From Pyrinomonadaceae bacterium MAG19_C2-C3 (GTDB taxonomy: Bacteria; Acidobacteriota; Blastocatellia; Pyrinomonadales; Pyrinomonadaceae), in the NCBI GenBank assembly GCA_024330265.1, contig JANDLT010000008.1, positions 42,964 to 106,963 of the forward strand: a stretch of DNA of 64,000 bases. Reading direction: 5' to 3'. Positions 52,191 to 61,840 of this stretch are shown one piece after another. Both the position numbers and the translations under genes were made by a program. The notes beneath the pieces were generated by a model, which was given only the letters and a program-made list of their open reading frames with translations, was not told the DNA's origin and did not search any database. Each line of letters starts with the position of its first letter. The first letter of the stretch is position 1.

Positions 52191-55100
52191 ATGGTGAACG
52201 AAAAGGAATTTGTGGCGCGCGTCGAAGCGGCGGGAGCGGACGAACTGGCGAGCATTTTGACGCGCCCTTCCGCCGACGAAGAACGCGCCCTGCGTGCTTA
52301 CTTTGGCGATGAGCTTTATCAGAGACTTCACGCGATGAGTTTGCGGCGTAACATCAGTCGCGGGACGCGCGCCCTAAAAGGCAAGGTCATCGTGATTCAC
52401 GGCATCATGGGCAGCGACCTCGCATCGTTCGATTCGGGCGGCGATGTTGACCACATCTGGGTCAAAGTCGCGCGCCTCGTGATGGGACGTTTTAGCCGTC
52501 TCCAATTGAATGATGACGGGCTTGGCGGCGAACATGATGTGCGCGCGACCGGCATTATGAAACGCTATTATGGCGAACTGATGTTGTCTCTTTCGCAAAC
52601 GTGGGAAGTGCGCCCGTACTGGTTCGATTGGCGAAAAGATTTGAATCTCGCCGCCAATGAACTTGCCGCGAAAATCAGCAACTGGTTTTCTGACAATGAA
52701 CCGTTTCACATCGTCGCGCATTCGATGGGCGGACTTGTCGCCCGCACGTTCATCAAAAATCATCGCCGTCGTTGGGAAACCGCACAGGATACAAAGCACA
52801 ATTTGAAAGCGGGCGGGCGGCTCGTGATGCTCGGCACACCGAATCACGGCGCGTTCTGCGTACCGCAAATTTTGACCGGACTCGAACCCATCATACGCAA
52901 AATCGCGCTGTTTGATTTGCGTCACGACCTCGAAGAACTGCTTGAAATCAGCAACACGTTTGTCGGTTCATACCAGATGCTGCCGTCGCAAATTCTCGAT
53001 GCGAACATGGCGAAGCTTTATCAATCGGAGACTTACGTGGGGTTCAAAGTTTCGCAACGCTGTCTCGATAAAGCCAAAAAACATCACGAAGAATTGAGCG
53101 ACATCGTGGATGTTGAGCGCATGATTTACGTCGCGGGTTACGACCAACCGACGCTCGGCGGAATCAGAGATTTTACGAAACTCGGCAGAGCCGAAGCCTA
53201 CGAGGTCACGCTCGACGGCGATGGGCGCGTCGCGCACCGTGTCGGCTTACTTCATAAAAACAATAAACAAGTTCCGACATTTTATATCAAGGAAGAACAC
53301 GGCAGCCTCGCCTCGAACGAAACGGTTATCCGCGCCGTTGACAATTTGATTGAAGTGGGAACAACCGCGCTTTTATCAACCACGCTGCCCGCTCGCCGTA
53401 CCTTTGCCGACATCACGACGCAGGCAAATCAAGACCAGTTGCGCCGAGAGTATGCGCGTCGTCAAACGGATGAAATTGAATACACAAAAACTTTCGCTGC
53501 GCGTCTTCAAACTCAAACGCAAAGCAAGCGTTCGTCAAACGTAAGCGCGAATTTTATCAGCGTGGAAGAACGACGTGTCGAAGAGTTTTTGACGCGCGGT
53601 TTTCTCGGCGGCGAGGCGGTGGAAGCCAAACGCGATGAAGACGCGGCGAAGACTTTCATTCCGCGTCTTGAGATCGCATTGCTTCACGGCGGCATCGAAG
53701 ACCTCGACCACAACGCGGATTACCGCCGTTCGCTTAGTAACGGCAATCGTACCAAACCGATTGACGCGATTTCCGTAGGGCATTACATCGGCGTCAAACC
53801 GACCGCCGCCGAATACGCCCTCGACCTTGCCATCAGCCGCAAACTTCCCGGTAAGCTTTCGGCGGGCGAAAATCATTTATCCGAAGCCGATCTGGTTTTA
53901 ACGCAATATACCGAACGCGGCATCATACGTGGCGAACTCGGTCAACCGTTTTTCTTAAACGACCCGCGCGCCACGGCGACGACGGCGGGCGACGGGCGTA
54001 CCATCGCCGTCGTCGGGATGGGCGAACCCGGACGCTTCGGCTCATCCGAATTGGTCGTCCTCGCGCGTGAACTGTGCTGGTCACTCGGCAGACTCGGCAA
54101 GCGTCATCTCGCCACCGTTCTCATCGGTTCGGGCGTCGGCACGCTTGCGCCGCGCGATGCCGTTTCCGCATGGCTGCGCGGTGCGTCGCGCGCCCTCGCG
54201 GGTTCGGCTCACGACGCCGGACGCCACTTAACGCGCATCACGTTCATCGAACACAACCCGCGCCGCGTCGAAGAAATTAACGATGCGATTATTCACGTCA
54301 AGCAAACTATGGCGGCGAATCGTACACTCGATGTCATCTATCAAGGCATCAGCCCGACGCTTAAACAGGCATTGCCAAGATTGATACGCGAACGCGAAGA
54401 AGGGGATTGGCAACGTGAACGCCTCCGCCGCAAACGTCTTCAAGAGGCACAGGCGAACGGTTTTGCGAAGACCTTTAATAACGACAATCAACATCAACCG
54501 CTTCCAACGCAAGTCACCGTTTCGCTTGATAACAACGTCTATCGCTTCGGTGCGATTACGGAGGAAGCTTCGATACCGGAGCGCGCGATTCCGATTGATG
54601 CGTCGCTCGTGATGCGCGCCAACGATGAACTCGCCGCCGAACAGAACCCCGCCAAACAGTTTGAGAACGGACAATTTCTCGAACAGCTTTTATTGCCGAA
54701 CGATTTGCGCGCGAAGATTTACACGGACGCGCCGCTCGTGATGCTGCTCGACGCGACGACGGCGCGGGTGCACTGGGAGATGGTCGCGCAGACCGGAATT
54801 TCCGGCGGCGAAGTTCGCGGTGATGCGGTCAAAAGTTTTGACGACGTGGCGGATTATTTCGTCGGCACGGGACGCGGTTTCACGCGCCGTCTTCGCACGA
54901 CGTTCGCCCCGCCACCCGAACCGCCGCCACCGCCACGCCGCGTCCTTAAAGTTCTCGTCGTCGCTGACCCGGCGGAAGATGCGCGCCTGCCCGGTGCGGA
55001 AGAAGAAGGCGTTGAAGTCGCGGACTTGTTCGAGAGTTTCAATAAAGTTTATGCCGACACGAGCGATAATCGCATCGCCGTCACGCGCCTGTTCGCACCG

Positions 55101-55820
55101 CGCGAAGCGACGCGCACGAATGTTATGAAGCACCTGATGCTTCATTCTTACGACGTGCTTCACTACGCCGGACATTGCATGTACGACCACGCAGACCCGA
55201 CGGCTTCGGGTTGGATTTTCTCGGACGGCGAACGCCTCTCCGCGAAGGAACTCAACCGCGTTGACCGCATCCCGAAATTCGTGTTCTCGAATGCGTGCGA
55301 ATCCGGCATCACGCCCGACCGTTCGGAACTTCGCACCGTCGAACTCGCGCCGAGTTTTGCCGAAGCCTTCTTCGCGCGCGGCGTCGCCAACTTCGTGTGT
55401 ACCGCGTGGTCGGTTGACGATTTCGGGGCGCGTCTTTTCGCCAAACGTCTGTATGCGTGTCTGCTCGGCTTGCAGGAAACAGAGGACAACTCGAACATGT
55501 ACGAACGCGCGACGAACCTTACGCCCGTGATGCACATTGCGATGCGCGAAGCCCGCCGCGCCGTCGCCGCCACCGACTTCGGAGCGCGAACATGGGGAGC
55601 TTATCAACATTACGGCAACCCGTATCTTCAATTTTTCGACCAACGCACACTGTCCGGCGAAATGAAAGAAGAACATCCAAACCCGCGCAACACGCCGCGC
55701 ATCGCCGCCGTTTCATCTGGCAACGGACAAGCGACCACAAGTAAGAAAGGTTCGGGCAAGAAGACCGCGAACAAGAAGACCGCGAGTAAGAAAGTTGCTG
55801 GAAGTAAGGCTAAGGTTTAA
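52191..55820 (+). CDS. Lipase (alpha/beta hydrolase) - CHAT protease fusion protein
   Basis: 1209 residues. Seen: after a short helical N-terminus, an alpha/beta-hydrolase domain with IVIHGIMGSD, the nucleophile in VAHSMGG (Ser178), LGTPNHG, DGDGRV and EEHGSLASN, like LCAT/lipase-type enzymes (about 65-400). The middle region (about 600-700) contains IAVVGMGEPGRFGSSEL and TVLIGSGVGTLAPRDAV, reminiscent of the macro-like N-domain of leucine aminopeptidases. The C-terminal CHAT domain (about 940-1150) has His995 in HYAGHC and Cys1036 in FSNACESG, the expected dyad. A Lys-rich tail closes the protein. The frame opens at TTG 52182, but GAGG spacing favours ATG 52191. Known: CHAT proteases are caspase relatives used as activated effectors in bacterial conflict systems. 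Inference: a two-enzyme toxic effector or protease-controlled lipase linked to the TIR/NB-ARC genes downstream. Confidence 0.85.
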   Translation: MVNEKEFVARVEAAGADELASILTRPSADEERALRAYFGDELYQRLHAMSLRRNISRGTRALKGKVIVIHGIMGSDLASFDSGGDVDHIWVKVARLVMGRFSRLQLNDDGLGGEHDVRATGIMKRYYGELMLSLSQTWEVRPYWFDWRKDLNLAANELAAKISNWFSDNEPFHIVAHSMGGLVARTFIKNHRRRWETAQDTKHNLKAGGRLVMLGTPNHGAFCVPQILTGLEPIIRKIALFDLRHDLEELLEISNTFVGSYQMLPSQILDANMAKLYQSETYVGFKVSQRCLDKAKKHHEELSDIVDVERMIYVAGYDQPTLGGIRDFTKLGRAEAYEVTLDGDGRVAHRVGLLHKNNKQVPTFYIKEEHGSLASNETVIRAVDNLIEVGTTALLSTTLPARRTFADITTQANQDQLRREYARRQTDEIEYTKTFAARLQTQTQSKRSSNVSANFISVEERRVEEFLTRGFLGGEAVEAKRDEDAAKTFIPRLEIALLHGGIEDLDHNADYRRSLSNGNRTKPIDAISVGHYIGVKPTAAEYALDLAISRKLPGKLSAGENHLSEADLVLTQYTERGIIRGELGQPFFLNDPRATATTAGDGRTIAVVGMGEPGRFGSSELVVLARELCWSLGRLGKRHLATVLIGSGVGTLAPRDAVSAWLRGASRALAGSAHDAGRHLTRITFIEHNPRRVEEINDAIIHVKQTMAANRTLDVIYQGISPTLKQALPRLIREREEGDWQRERLRRKRLQEAQANGFAKTFNNDNQHQPLPTQVTVSLDNNVYRFGAITEEASIPERAIPIDASLVMRANDELAAEQNPAKQFENGQFLEQLLLPNDLRAKIYTDAPLVMLLDATTARVHWEMVAQTGISGGEVRGDAVKSFDDVADYFVGTGRGFTRRLRTTFAPPPEPPPPPRRVLKVLVVADPAEDARLPGAEEEGVEVADLFESFNKVYADTSDNRIAVTRLFAPREATRTNVMKHLMLHSYDVLHYAGHCMYDHADPTASGWIFSDGERLSAKELNRVDRIPKFVFSNACESGITPDRSELRTVELAPSFAEAFFARGVANFVCTAWSVDDFGARLFAKRLYACLLGLQETEDNSNMYERATNLTPVMHIAMREARRAVAATDFGARTWGAYQHYGNPYLQFFDQRTLSGEMKEEHPNPRNTPRIAAVSSGNGQATTSKKGSGKKTANKKTASKKVAGSKAKV

Positions 55821-55861
55821 TCAAACACGAGTTTGGCGTAAAAGCGGATTACACGACAAGT

Positions 55862-56142
55862 TTTTAGCTGCGGCAGCAGCGACAAGACGGTAGCCCACAG
55901 CAAACGAAGCGAAGCGGAGTGTAGCTGTGGGTTAAGACGCGAGAATGAATTTCGAGCTACGGCAGTAGCGGCAGAAGGTTTTGGTATGAAGGAGATTAAA
56001 TCGTCATCGTGTTTTACGGCGCGGTTTCTTACGCTACTCCGTAGCTGGAAAATCATTCGCTAACCTTTACCCACAGTTACGGCTACACTTCGTTTCGCCT
56101 TCACTGTGGGCTACCTTCTTGTCGCTACTCCGTAGCTACAAA
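55862..56142. repeat. Long palindromic element
   Basis: Outer arms about 55865-55934 and 56061-56138 are imperfect inverted copies containing GTAGCCCACAG and CTGTGGGCTAC, with TAGCTACGGAGTAGCGAC-type ends. An inner pair (GAGCTACGGCAGTAGCG and CGCTACTCCGTAGCTG) lies within. It fills most of the gap between the lipase-CHAT gene and the TIR gene and may separate their transcription. Confidence 0.65.
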
Positions 56143-56255
56143 GCGCGTAAAACGCTTTAACGAAGTGCGACATCTTCACATCGTGCCTTACGTCCAATCA
56201 AAATAAATTTCATAATCATATAACCGAAACCACGACGCGAGGCGGGGAAAGTTTC

Positions 56256-57419
56256 ATGTCACCACTCAAACCTTTTGCCAACGATGCGTTTATTTCTTAC
56301 AGCAGCCCTGACCGCGCTTGGGCGGAACAGTTCGCGCAGTCTCTGACGGGACGCGGCTTCAAGGTTTTCTTTGACCGCGACAGTTTGCGCGTCGGTGAAA
56401 CTTGGGAAGGACAGTTGGACGAGAATCTGGATTCATCGCAACACCTCGTCGTCCTGTGGTCAGCTAACGCCAGCCGTTCGGATTGGGTAAAGTATGAACG
56501 CACCTATTTTCATCTTAAAACTCGCGGTTCAGCCCTCGACCCGAACCGCGTCACGCGCCGTCAAGTCATCGTCTTGCTTGATGACACGACGCCCGCCGTG
56601 CATTCGAGTCTGCAAATGATTCCGACGTTGCGCGAAGCAAAGGTTTATCCCGACGGACTCGCCACGCTTGATTCAAACGTCTGGCAAAACCTCATCCGGC
56701 AAATCGAAGACAGCATCCGCGACAATTCAAATTCGACGCGCATCCTCGTCGCGGTTCTGGCTTCGACGCGCGATAGTCTGGACACGTTCGACTTCGACAA
56801 AAGCATCGGTTTCGTCGGCTCGATGGGTTCGGTCATGGACAGCATCGGGATTGATAAAACCCATTTTATGAAGTGTTACGGCGCGAAGCCCGCCGAGTGG
56901 CGACCCTTCGGCGGAAGCGATCAGGTATGGACGATTTTAGAGAACCTGAAGACGCAGATTTTGCAAGCGACAAACGGCACAATCCAGATTCAATGGATTC
57001 CGATTGGCGAAGATTTCTGGTCAACCGACGATTTGGACGCGGCGGAACGCGAAGCCCGCCGCCTTGTTTCCGAATTGTCGCTCATCGTGATTGACCCGCT
57101 CTCGTTGTGCAATGAGCAGGTGAGCGAGCGCATCAATCTGATTCAAGGATGCTTCACCAATACCAATTCCGTCGTGATGGTCTTGTCGCCCTGTTCGGCG
57201 GAAAAATCACTCACCCCGCTTCGCAACTTAGTTAAAGTGCGGGCGCGTCCCGTCTATAATTCTTTTTATCAACCGCCCGTCCCGCTCTCGTCGCCGTTCG
57301 CCAACTTCGGCGTTAATCTCGTTGACCACATAGACATGCAACGCTTGATTTTGACCACGCTCGGTCAGTACGTCACGCGAACAAATCCGCCCGCCCGCAA
57401 CACCTTCACCAATCCGTAA
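56256..57419 (+). CDS. TIR-domain protein, FxsC-like
   Basis: 387 residues. Seen: an N-terminal TIR domain (about 8-135) with DAFISYSSPDRAWAEQF, KVFFDRDSLRVGETWEGQL and SDWVKYE, where Glu81 is the expected NADase glutamate. The second domain (about 150-375) contains CYGAKPAEWRPFGG and LIVIDPLSLCNE, which resemble the C-terminal region of the TIR-like FxsC proteins of actinobacterial FxSxx-COOH systems (from memory of the family). The ATG has GGGGAAAG just upstream. The next gene starts 34 nt downstream, so the two form an operon. Known: bacterial TIR domains cleave NAD+ when activated by a partner. Inference: signalling or NAD-depleting partner of the MinD-NB-ARC-TPR protein. No membrane segment. 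Confidence 0.82.
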   Translation: MSPLKPFANDAFISYSSPDRAWAEQFAQSLTGRGFKVFFDRDSLRVGETWEGQLDENLDSSQHLVVLWSANASRSDWVKYERTYFHLKTRGSALDPNRVTRRQVIVLLDDTTPAVHSSLQMIPTLREAKVYPDGLATLDSNVWQNLIRQIEDSIRDNSNSTRILVAVLASTRDSLDTFDFDKSIGFVGSMGSVMDSIGIDKTHFMKCYGAKPAEWRPFGGSDQVWTILENLKTQILQATNGTIQIQWIPIGEDFWSTDDLDAAEREARRLVSELSLIVIDPLSLCNEQVSERINLIQGCFTNTNSVVMVLSPCSAEKSLTPLRNLVKVRARPVYNSFYQPPVPLSSPFANFGVNLVDHIDMQRLILTTLGQYVTRTNPPARNTFTNP

Positions 57420-57453
57420 GGCGAAATCTCTTTCACACACGCGAAGGATGAGC

Positions 57454-60400
57454 ATGATTTATACCTTCTATTCTTACAAAGGCGGCGTCGGGCGTTCGAT
57501 GGCACTCGCCAACACTGCGGCGTGGTTTTACGAGCAAGGCTTGCGCGTCGTGATAATTGATTGGGATTTAGAAGCACCCGGACTCGAAAGCTTTTTCGTT
57601 GGTCGGGACGAACTCGAACGGGTACGCGCCAAGCCCGGCTTGATAGATTTGCTGCTCGCTTACAAAGACGAATACCCGCATCTGCCCTTACCCGTTTCGT
57701 CGTCCGCCGCCACGTCTGCGAACGTCGAAATCAATCCGACGCAAACGCAAGTCGCGTCATTTATGGCGGCATCGGCGGCTCTGGTTGAGGGCGCGAATTT
57801 GGAAGCCGACCCTTCATCAACGCCCTTGAATTTCCCCGCCGTATCGCTTCAAAGCGACGATGCGAACGACGCGACCACGACGACCACGACGAGCGACATC
57901 GTTAAAATTTTAGACGAACATTTGCCGCCGCTCTCCTTTTCACTCTACCCGTTGCGCCCGCCGAAAACTTCCGACGAAGCGAGCAAACAAGCTTTATGGT
58001 TATTGACCGCCGGTTGGCGTTCCGAAGACCACTTCGCGGAATACGGTCGCGCGGTGCAGACTTTCGGCTGGTCTGATTTCTATCAAAACTTTCACGGCGA
58101 AGCATATTTTGAGTGGATGCGAAAACAGTTGAGCGACGACAAACTCGCCGATGTCGTACTCATAGACAGCCGCACCGGACTGACGGAAATGGGCGGCGTC
58201 TGCACGCGCCAACTCGCCGATACGGTCGTCGCGTTCGTCGCCCCAAACGTCCAAAATCTTAACGGCGTCGTCAAGATGATAGCGTCGTTTAAGAAGGAAG
58301 AAGTCAAAACCGCGCGTGGTCTGTTAGACGACGAAGCGGGCGGGCGTCCGCTGGAAATCGTCGTCGTTCCGACGCGCATAGAGGTCGGCGAAAACGACGA
58401 ACTGATAAAGTTCAAAGCGGAATTTTGCGATAAACTCACAGAATTTCCCGCCGCGTTTCGGCGTCTCAATGCGACGTTCTGGGACTTGATGATTCAGTAC
58501 ATCCCGAAGTACGCATACGCCGAACGCCTCTGCATCGGCGACCCGAATCGCTCGGAGATTTTAGAGAAGGCATATAAGAATCTTGCCGCGCATCTCGCCC
58601 TCCTCGCCCCCGACGGAAGCCCTTTGCGCGAACGCTTCAAGGATGAACTTCAGCGCGTCTTCGCTTCGATGCGCCCGCGCGTGTTCCTGATTGATATGAC
58701 GCAAGGCGGTGATGACCGTGCGTATCTCGAACACGTCCGCACACGGCTTGAGGGTGAAGGTATTTCTCTATGGCAAGACTACGGCGACGGCAAAGGTGAC
58801 GAAGACGAAGACGACCGCGAACAAAAAATAAAGCAGAACGTTACGCACGCCGACGCGCAAATCAACAGCATCGTTGACCTCGTAGAGTTCGCGGTTATCG
58901 CCGTCACGCCCGCGAGTCTCGACACCGAACGTCTGCGTAATGTGTGGCGATACGCGCGCCGTCAGGGTGTGGATGTGCGGCTTGTCAACGGCAATCCCGA
59001 CGTGCGCCGCGCGGCTTACGAGATGCCGCGTTGGTTGGGCGACGCGATGATTTACAACCTTGAAAGTCAAAGTCAATGGGACTTGTTAATTAAAATTCTC
59101 AAGAGTCCTTCGCAATTTCAACGTGTGCCGTTCATGTCGCCGGAACTTCCCGATTCGTTCACCGCGCGAAGCGAAGAACTCGAAGCCTTGACGCGCACGC
59201 TGCTCAATGAGGAGAACGAACCGCACGCCGTCAGTCGCACGCTTGATAGCCGTAATCTTGAATCATCGAAACATTTCAACGTCGCGTTGTGCGGACGACC
59301 GGGCAGCGGCAAATCCACACTGGCGCGGGCGGTGTGCCACGATGAACGCATCATCACGGCTTTTAGTGACGGCATACTGTGGGCGAACTTGGGCGAAACT
59401 CCGAACATCATCGCGGAACTCTCCAAGCTCTATTTCGCTTTAACGGGAGAGTCGCGCACGTTTGCCGGTGAGGAAGTCGCGGCGGATGCTCTGGCGGAAA
59501 AACTCGGCGATAAAAATTGTTTGATAGTGATTGATAACGTGTGGAACGACGCCGCGCTTCAGTTCTTCATGCGCGCGGGTAATCGTTGCACGCGCCTCTT
59601 GACGACACGCGATGCCGGACTCGCCGCGCGCTACAACGTCACGAAATTCATCGTCGGTGAAATGAGCGACGACGAAGCCGCGCGCCTCATCGCCCTTCAG
59701 GCAAACGTACCGCTCAATCAAAATTCCAAAGGCGAACAGGGCGAACATGACGCGCGAAACGGACGCTATGAAGCGTTCGTCGAACTTGCCAATCAACTCG
59801 GCAAAATCCCGCTCGCTCTCAAACTCGCGGGCGCGGCGTTACGGCGTCGTTTGGAGTTAAACGAAGATTTTGACAGCGCGTTTACTTATCTGCTTGACGC
59901 GGTTCGGGAGCGCGGCGTTCTCGCCTTCGATGATGTGAGCGCGGCAGCTAACGACACGTCGGTCACTACCAGCATCGAAGCCAGCCTCGCGGATTTAAGT
60001 GCCGATGAGCGCGAACGATACGCGAAACTTGCGACGCTTCCCACGTCTACCGACATCGCCCTCGCGGATGTCGTCGCCCTCTGGAACACAAACGAATTCA
60101 GCGCGCTTCAACTCGTCGAACGGCTTCATAATCTGTCGCTCTTGAAGTATGACTACGCGACCAAGACGATAAGTTTGCACGTTCTTTTGCGTTCGTTCCT
60201 CATCGCGCAAAAGAACGTAGCCGCACCCGTTGAATCGAAAGCGGAAGCGGCGGAAAAGGCTTTCGTGCAATTAACGCCCGGCGCGCGAACGACGGCGCAG
60301 CGCGTACTGACGCGGCTCGTGTCTGTCGCGCCCGCCGGAGACAAGACGGGCGACACGGCGCACCGTATCGAAGTCACGACCTTCGATGCGGCGGCGCAAG

Positions 60401-61809
60401 CGACGCTTAAAACTTTTTCCGATGCCGGAATCGTCAAGCTTGAAGAAGATTCGACGACACACAAAAAGTTTGCCGCTTTGACGGATGAAATTCTGATACG
60501 CGATTGGACACGTCTGGCAACGTGGCTTGAAGCAGACCGCGAGTTTTTAATTTGGCGACAATCGCTTGCCGCTCCTATCGCGGAATGGGAAAACAGCAAT
60601 CGTTACAACACGGGCGCACTGTTAAGCGGCGAGAAATTGAAGCAAGCCTTCCTGTGGACAATAAGTCGCAAAGACGATTTCAATCAGACGGAAAATCTTT
60701 TCATCAGCGACAGCCAACGCATCGCGCAGGCACAGCGCGCGAAACAACTTCAATCAAGTGGCACGCGCGGCTTTGTTGTCGTTATCGTTTTAGTCGCGCT
60801 CGGCTTCGGGCTTTACAATTTCATCAAAGTCCGCCGCATCAGTGATGACGAAGTGGCAAACATCTTCTCGACCGACAACAAAGCCGCGCCGCTAATGCTC
60901 CAACAAGAAGCCGAACTAAACTCGATACGTGCCATCGAAATGGTTCGCAACGGTGAAGAAAATTTAAGAAGCGGCGATTTGGCGGCGGCGATGCGAAGCT
61001 TTAATCAGGCAACCGAAATTGATGCGGCAAACGATGAAGCCTACTTCTATCTCGGACAAACTTACGCCGCGCAGGGCGACACCGACAAGGCTCTCGCCAA
61101 CTACGACAAAGCCGCCGACATCATCGCCGCGAATCCGCAGAAGACCCCCGAAGTCAACGAGCGTTACAGTAAAATCTATAACGCACGCGGCGAGATTTTC
61201 CTTAATCAGAATCGTAACCCCGAAGCAATGGAAAACTTCAACCGCGCACTCGAACTGCGAAGCGAATACCCGGAAGCTCTGTATAATCGCGCCCTTGCCC
61301 GACGTGATAACGGCGAAACCGAAGCCGCGATTGCCGATTTTCAAGCCGTGTTCGGACTCGCCACCGATGTCACCTTGCGCGTCGCGGCGCGCGACAATCT
61401 CAAACAACTCGCTGCCGCTTCTGCCGTCAATAATCCGCCGGAAGTCGCCACGCCGACGCAACCGAAAATCTATCTTCACTACAACGACACGCGCGACGCT
61501 CCCGTGCTGTATGCCTTGACGACGGACTTGAGCAACGTCGGTTATAAAGTTTCCGGTAAGGAGTTGCGCGGTGAGAGGACAAGCGGCGATGTGCGGTACT
61601 TCAACGAAGCGGATAAAGGGACGGCAAGCGACATTCTCAAAATCGTCGAGATGCGTCTGGCAAAACAGAACTACACGCGCCCGATTGCCTTAAAGTCGCT
61701 TGGCAAATCTTACCCGTACATCCCGCGCGGCGTGTTTGAAGTTTGGTTGCCGTCGCTTCAAACGTCACCGCGCGCCGCGTCTTCCGTCACCAAGCCCGCC
61801 GCGCAGTAG
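57454..61809 (+). CDS. MinD-like ATPase / TIR / NB-ARC / TPR receptor protein, FxsT-like, membrane-anchored
   Basis: 1451 residues. Seen: an N-terminal MinD/ParA-type P-loop, YSYKGGVGRSMALAN, then DWDLEAPGLESF, with a domain running to about 390. A TIR-like domain (403-548) follows with VRTRLEGEGISLW and NVWRYARRQGV. An NB-ARC/STAND module has the P-loop CGRPGSGKST (about 612), Walker B LIVIDNVW (about 690), LLTTRD and GKIPLALKLAG. A winged-helix region precedes an nSTAND1-type helical segment (ILIRDWTRLATWLEADREFLIW). Then come one membrane helix (about 1106-1124), TPR repeats (1166-1312) and a C-terminal LytR_C-like domain. ATG 57454 is preferred over 57448 because AAGGA is then 5 nt away. 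Known: MinD-TIR-NB-ARC-TPR order matches FxsT-type proteins. Inference: an NLR-like switch operating with the TIR protein encoded upstream. Confidence 0.85.
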   Translation: MIYTFYSYKGGVGRSMALANTAAWFYEQGLRVVIIDWDLEAPGLESFFVGRDELERVRAKPGLIDLLLAYKDEYPHLPLPVSSSAATSANVEINPTQTQVASFMAASAALVEGANLEADPSSTPLNFPAVSLQSDDANDATTTTTTSDIVKILDEHLPPLSFSLYPLRPPKTSDEASKQALWLLTAGWRSEDHFAEYGRAVQTFGWSDFYQNFHGEAYFEWMRKQLSDDKLADVVLIDSRTGLTEMGGVCTRQLADTVVAFVAPNVQNLNGVVKMIASFKKEEVKTARGLLDDEAGGRPLEIVVVPTRIEVGENDELIKFKAEFCDKLTEFPAAFRRLNATFWDLMIQYIPKYAYAERLCIGDPNRSEILEKAYKNLAAHLALLAPDGSPLRERFKDELQRVFASMRPRVFLIDMTQGGDDRAYLEHVRTRLEGEGISLWQDYGDGKGDEDEDDREQKIKQNVTHADAQINSIVDLVEFAVIAVTPASLDTERLRNVWRYARRQGVDVRLVNGNPDVRRAAYEMPRWLGDAMIYNLESQSQWDLLIKILKSPSQFQRVPFMSPELPDSFTARSEELEALTRTLLNEENEPHAVSRTLDSRNLESSKHFNVALCGRPGSGKSTLARAVCHDERIITAFSDGILWANLGETPNIIAELSKLYFALTGESRTFAGEEVAADALAEKLGDKNCLIVIDNVWNDAALQFFMRAGNRCTRLLTTRDAGLAARYNVTKFIVGEMSDDEAARLIALQANVPLNQNSKGEQGEHDARNGRYEAFVELANQLGKIPLALKLAGAALRRRLELNEDFDSAFTYLLDAVRERGVLAFDDVSAAANDTSVTTSIEASLADLSADERERYAKLATLPTSTDIALADVVALWNTNEFSALQLVERLHNLSLLKYDYATKTISLHVLLRSFLIAQKNVAAPVESKAEAAEKAFVQLTPGARTTAQRVLTRLVSVAPAGDKTGDTAHRIEVTTFDAAAQATLKTFSDAGIVKLEEDSTTHKKFAALTDEILIRDWTRLATWLEADREFLIWRQSLAAPIAEWENSNRYNTGALLSGEKLKQAFLWTISRKDDFNQTENLFISDSQRIAQAQRAKQLQSSGTRGFVVVIVLVALGFGLYNFIKVRRISDDEVANIFSTDNKAAPLMLQQEAELNSIRAIEMVRNGEENLRSGDLAAAMRSFNQATEIDAANDEAYFYLGQTYAAQGDTDKALANYDKAADIIAANPQKTPEVNERYSKIYNARGEIFLNQNRNPEAMENFNRALELRSEYPEALYNRALARRDNGETEAAIADFQAVFGLATDVTLRVAARDNLKQLAAASAVNNPPEVATPTQPKIYLHYNDTRDAPVLYALTTDLSNVGYKVSGKELRGERTSGDVRYFNEADKGTASDILKIVEMRLAKQNYTRPIALKSLGKSYPYIPRGVFEVWLPSLQTSPRAASSVTKPAAQ

Positions 61810-61840
61810 CATCGACTTGCAAATCAAAATGAGGAAACGA

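Noticed and set aside
55821..56255. Possible short FxSxx-COOH precursor gene upstream of the TIR gene
   Set aside because: The gap is mostly a palindromic element and no convincing short frame ending F-x-S-x-x was seen; absence is by eye only, so a proper small-ORF scan is still the deciding test.
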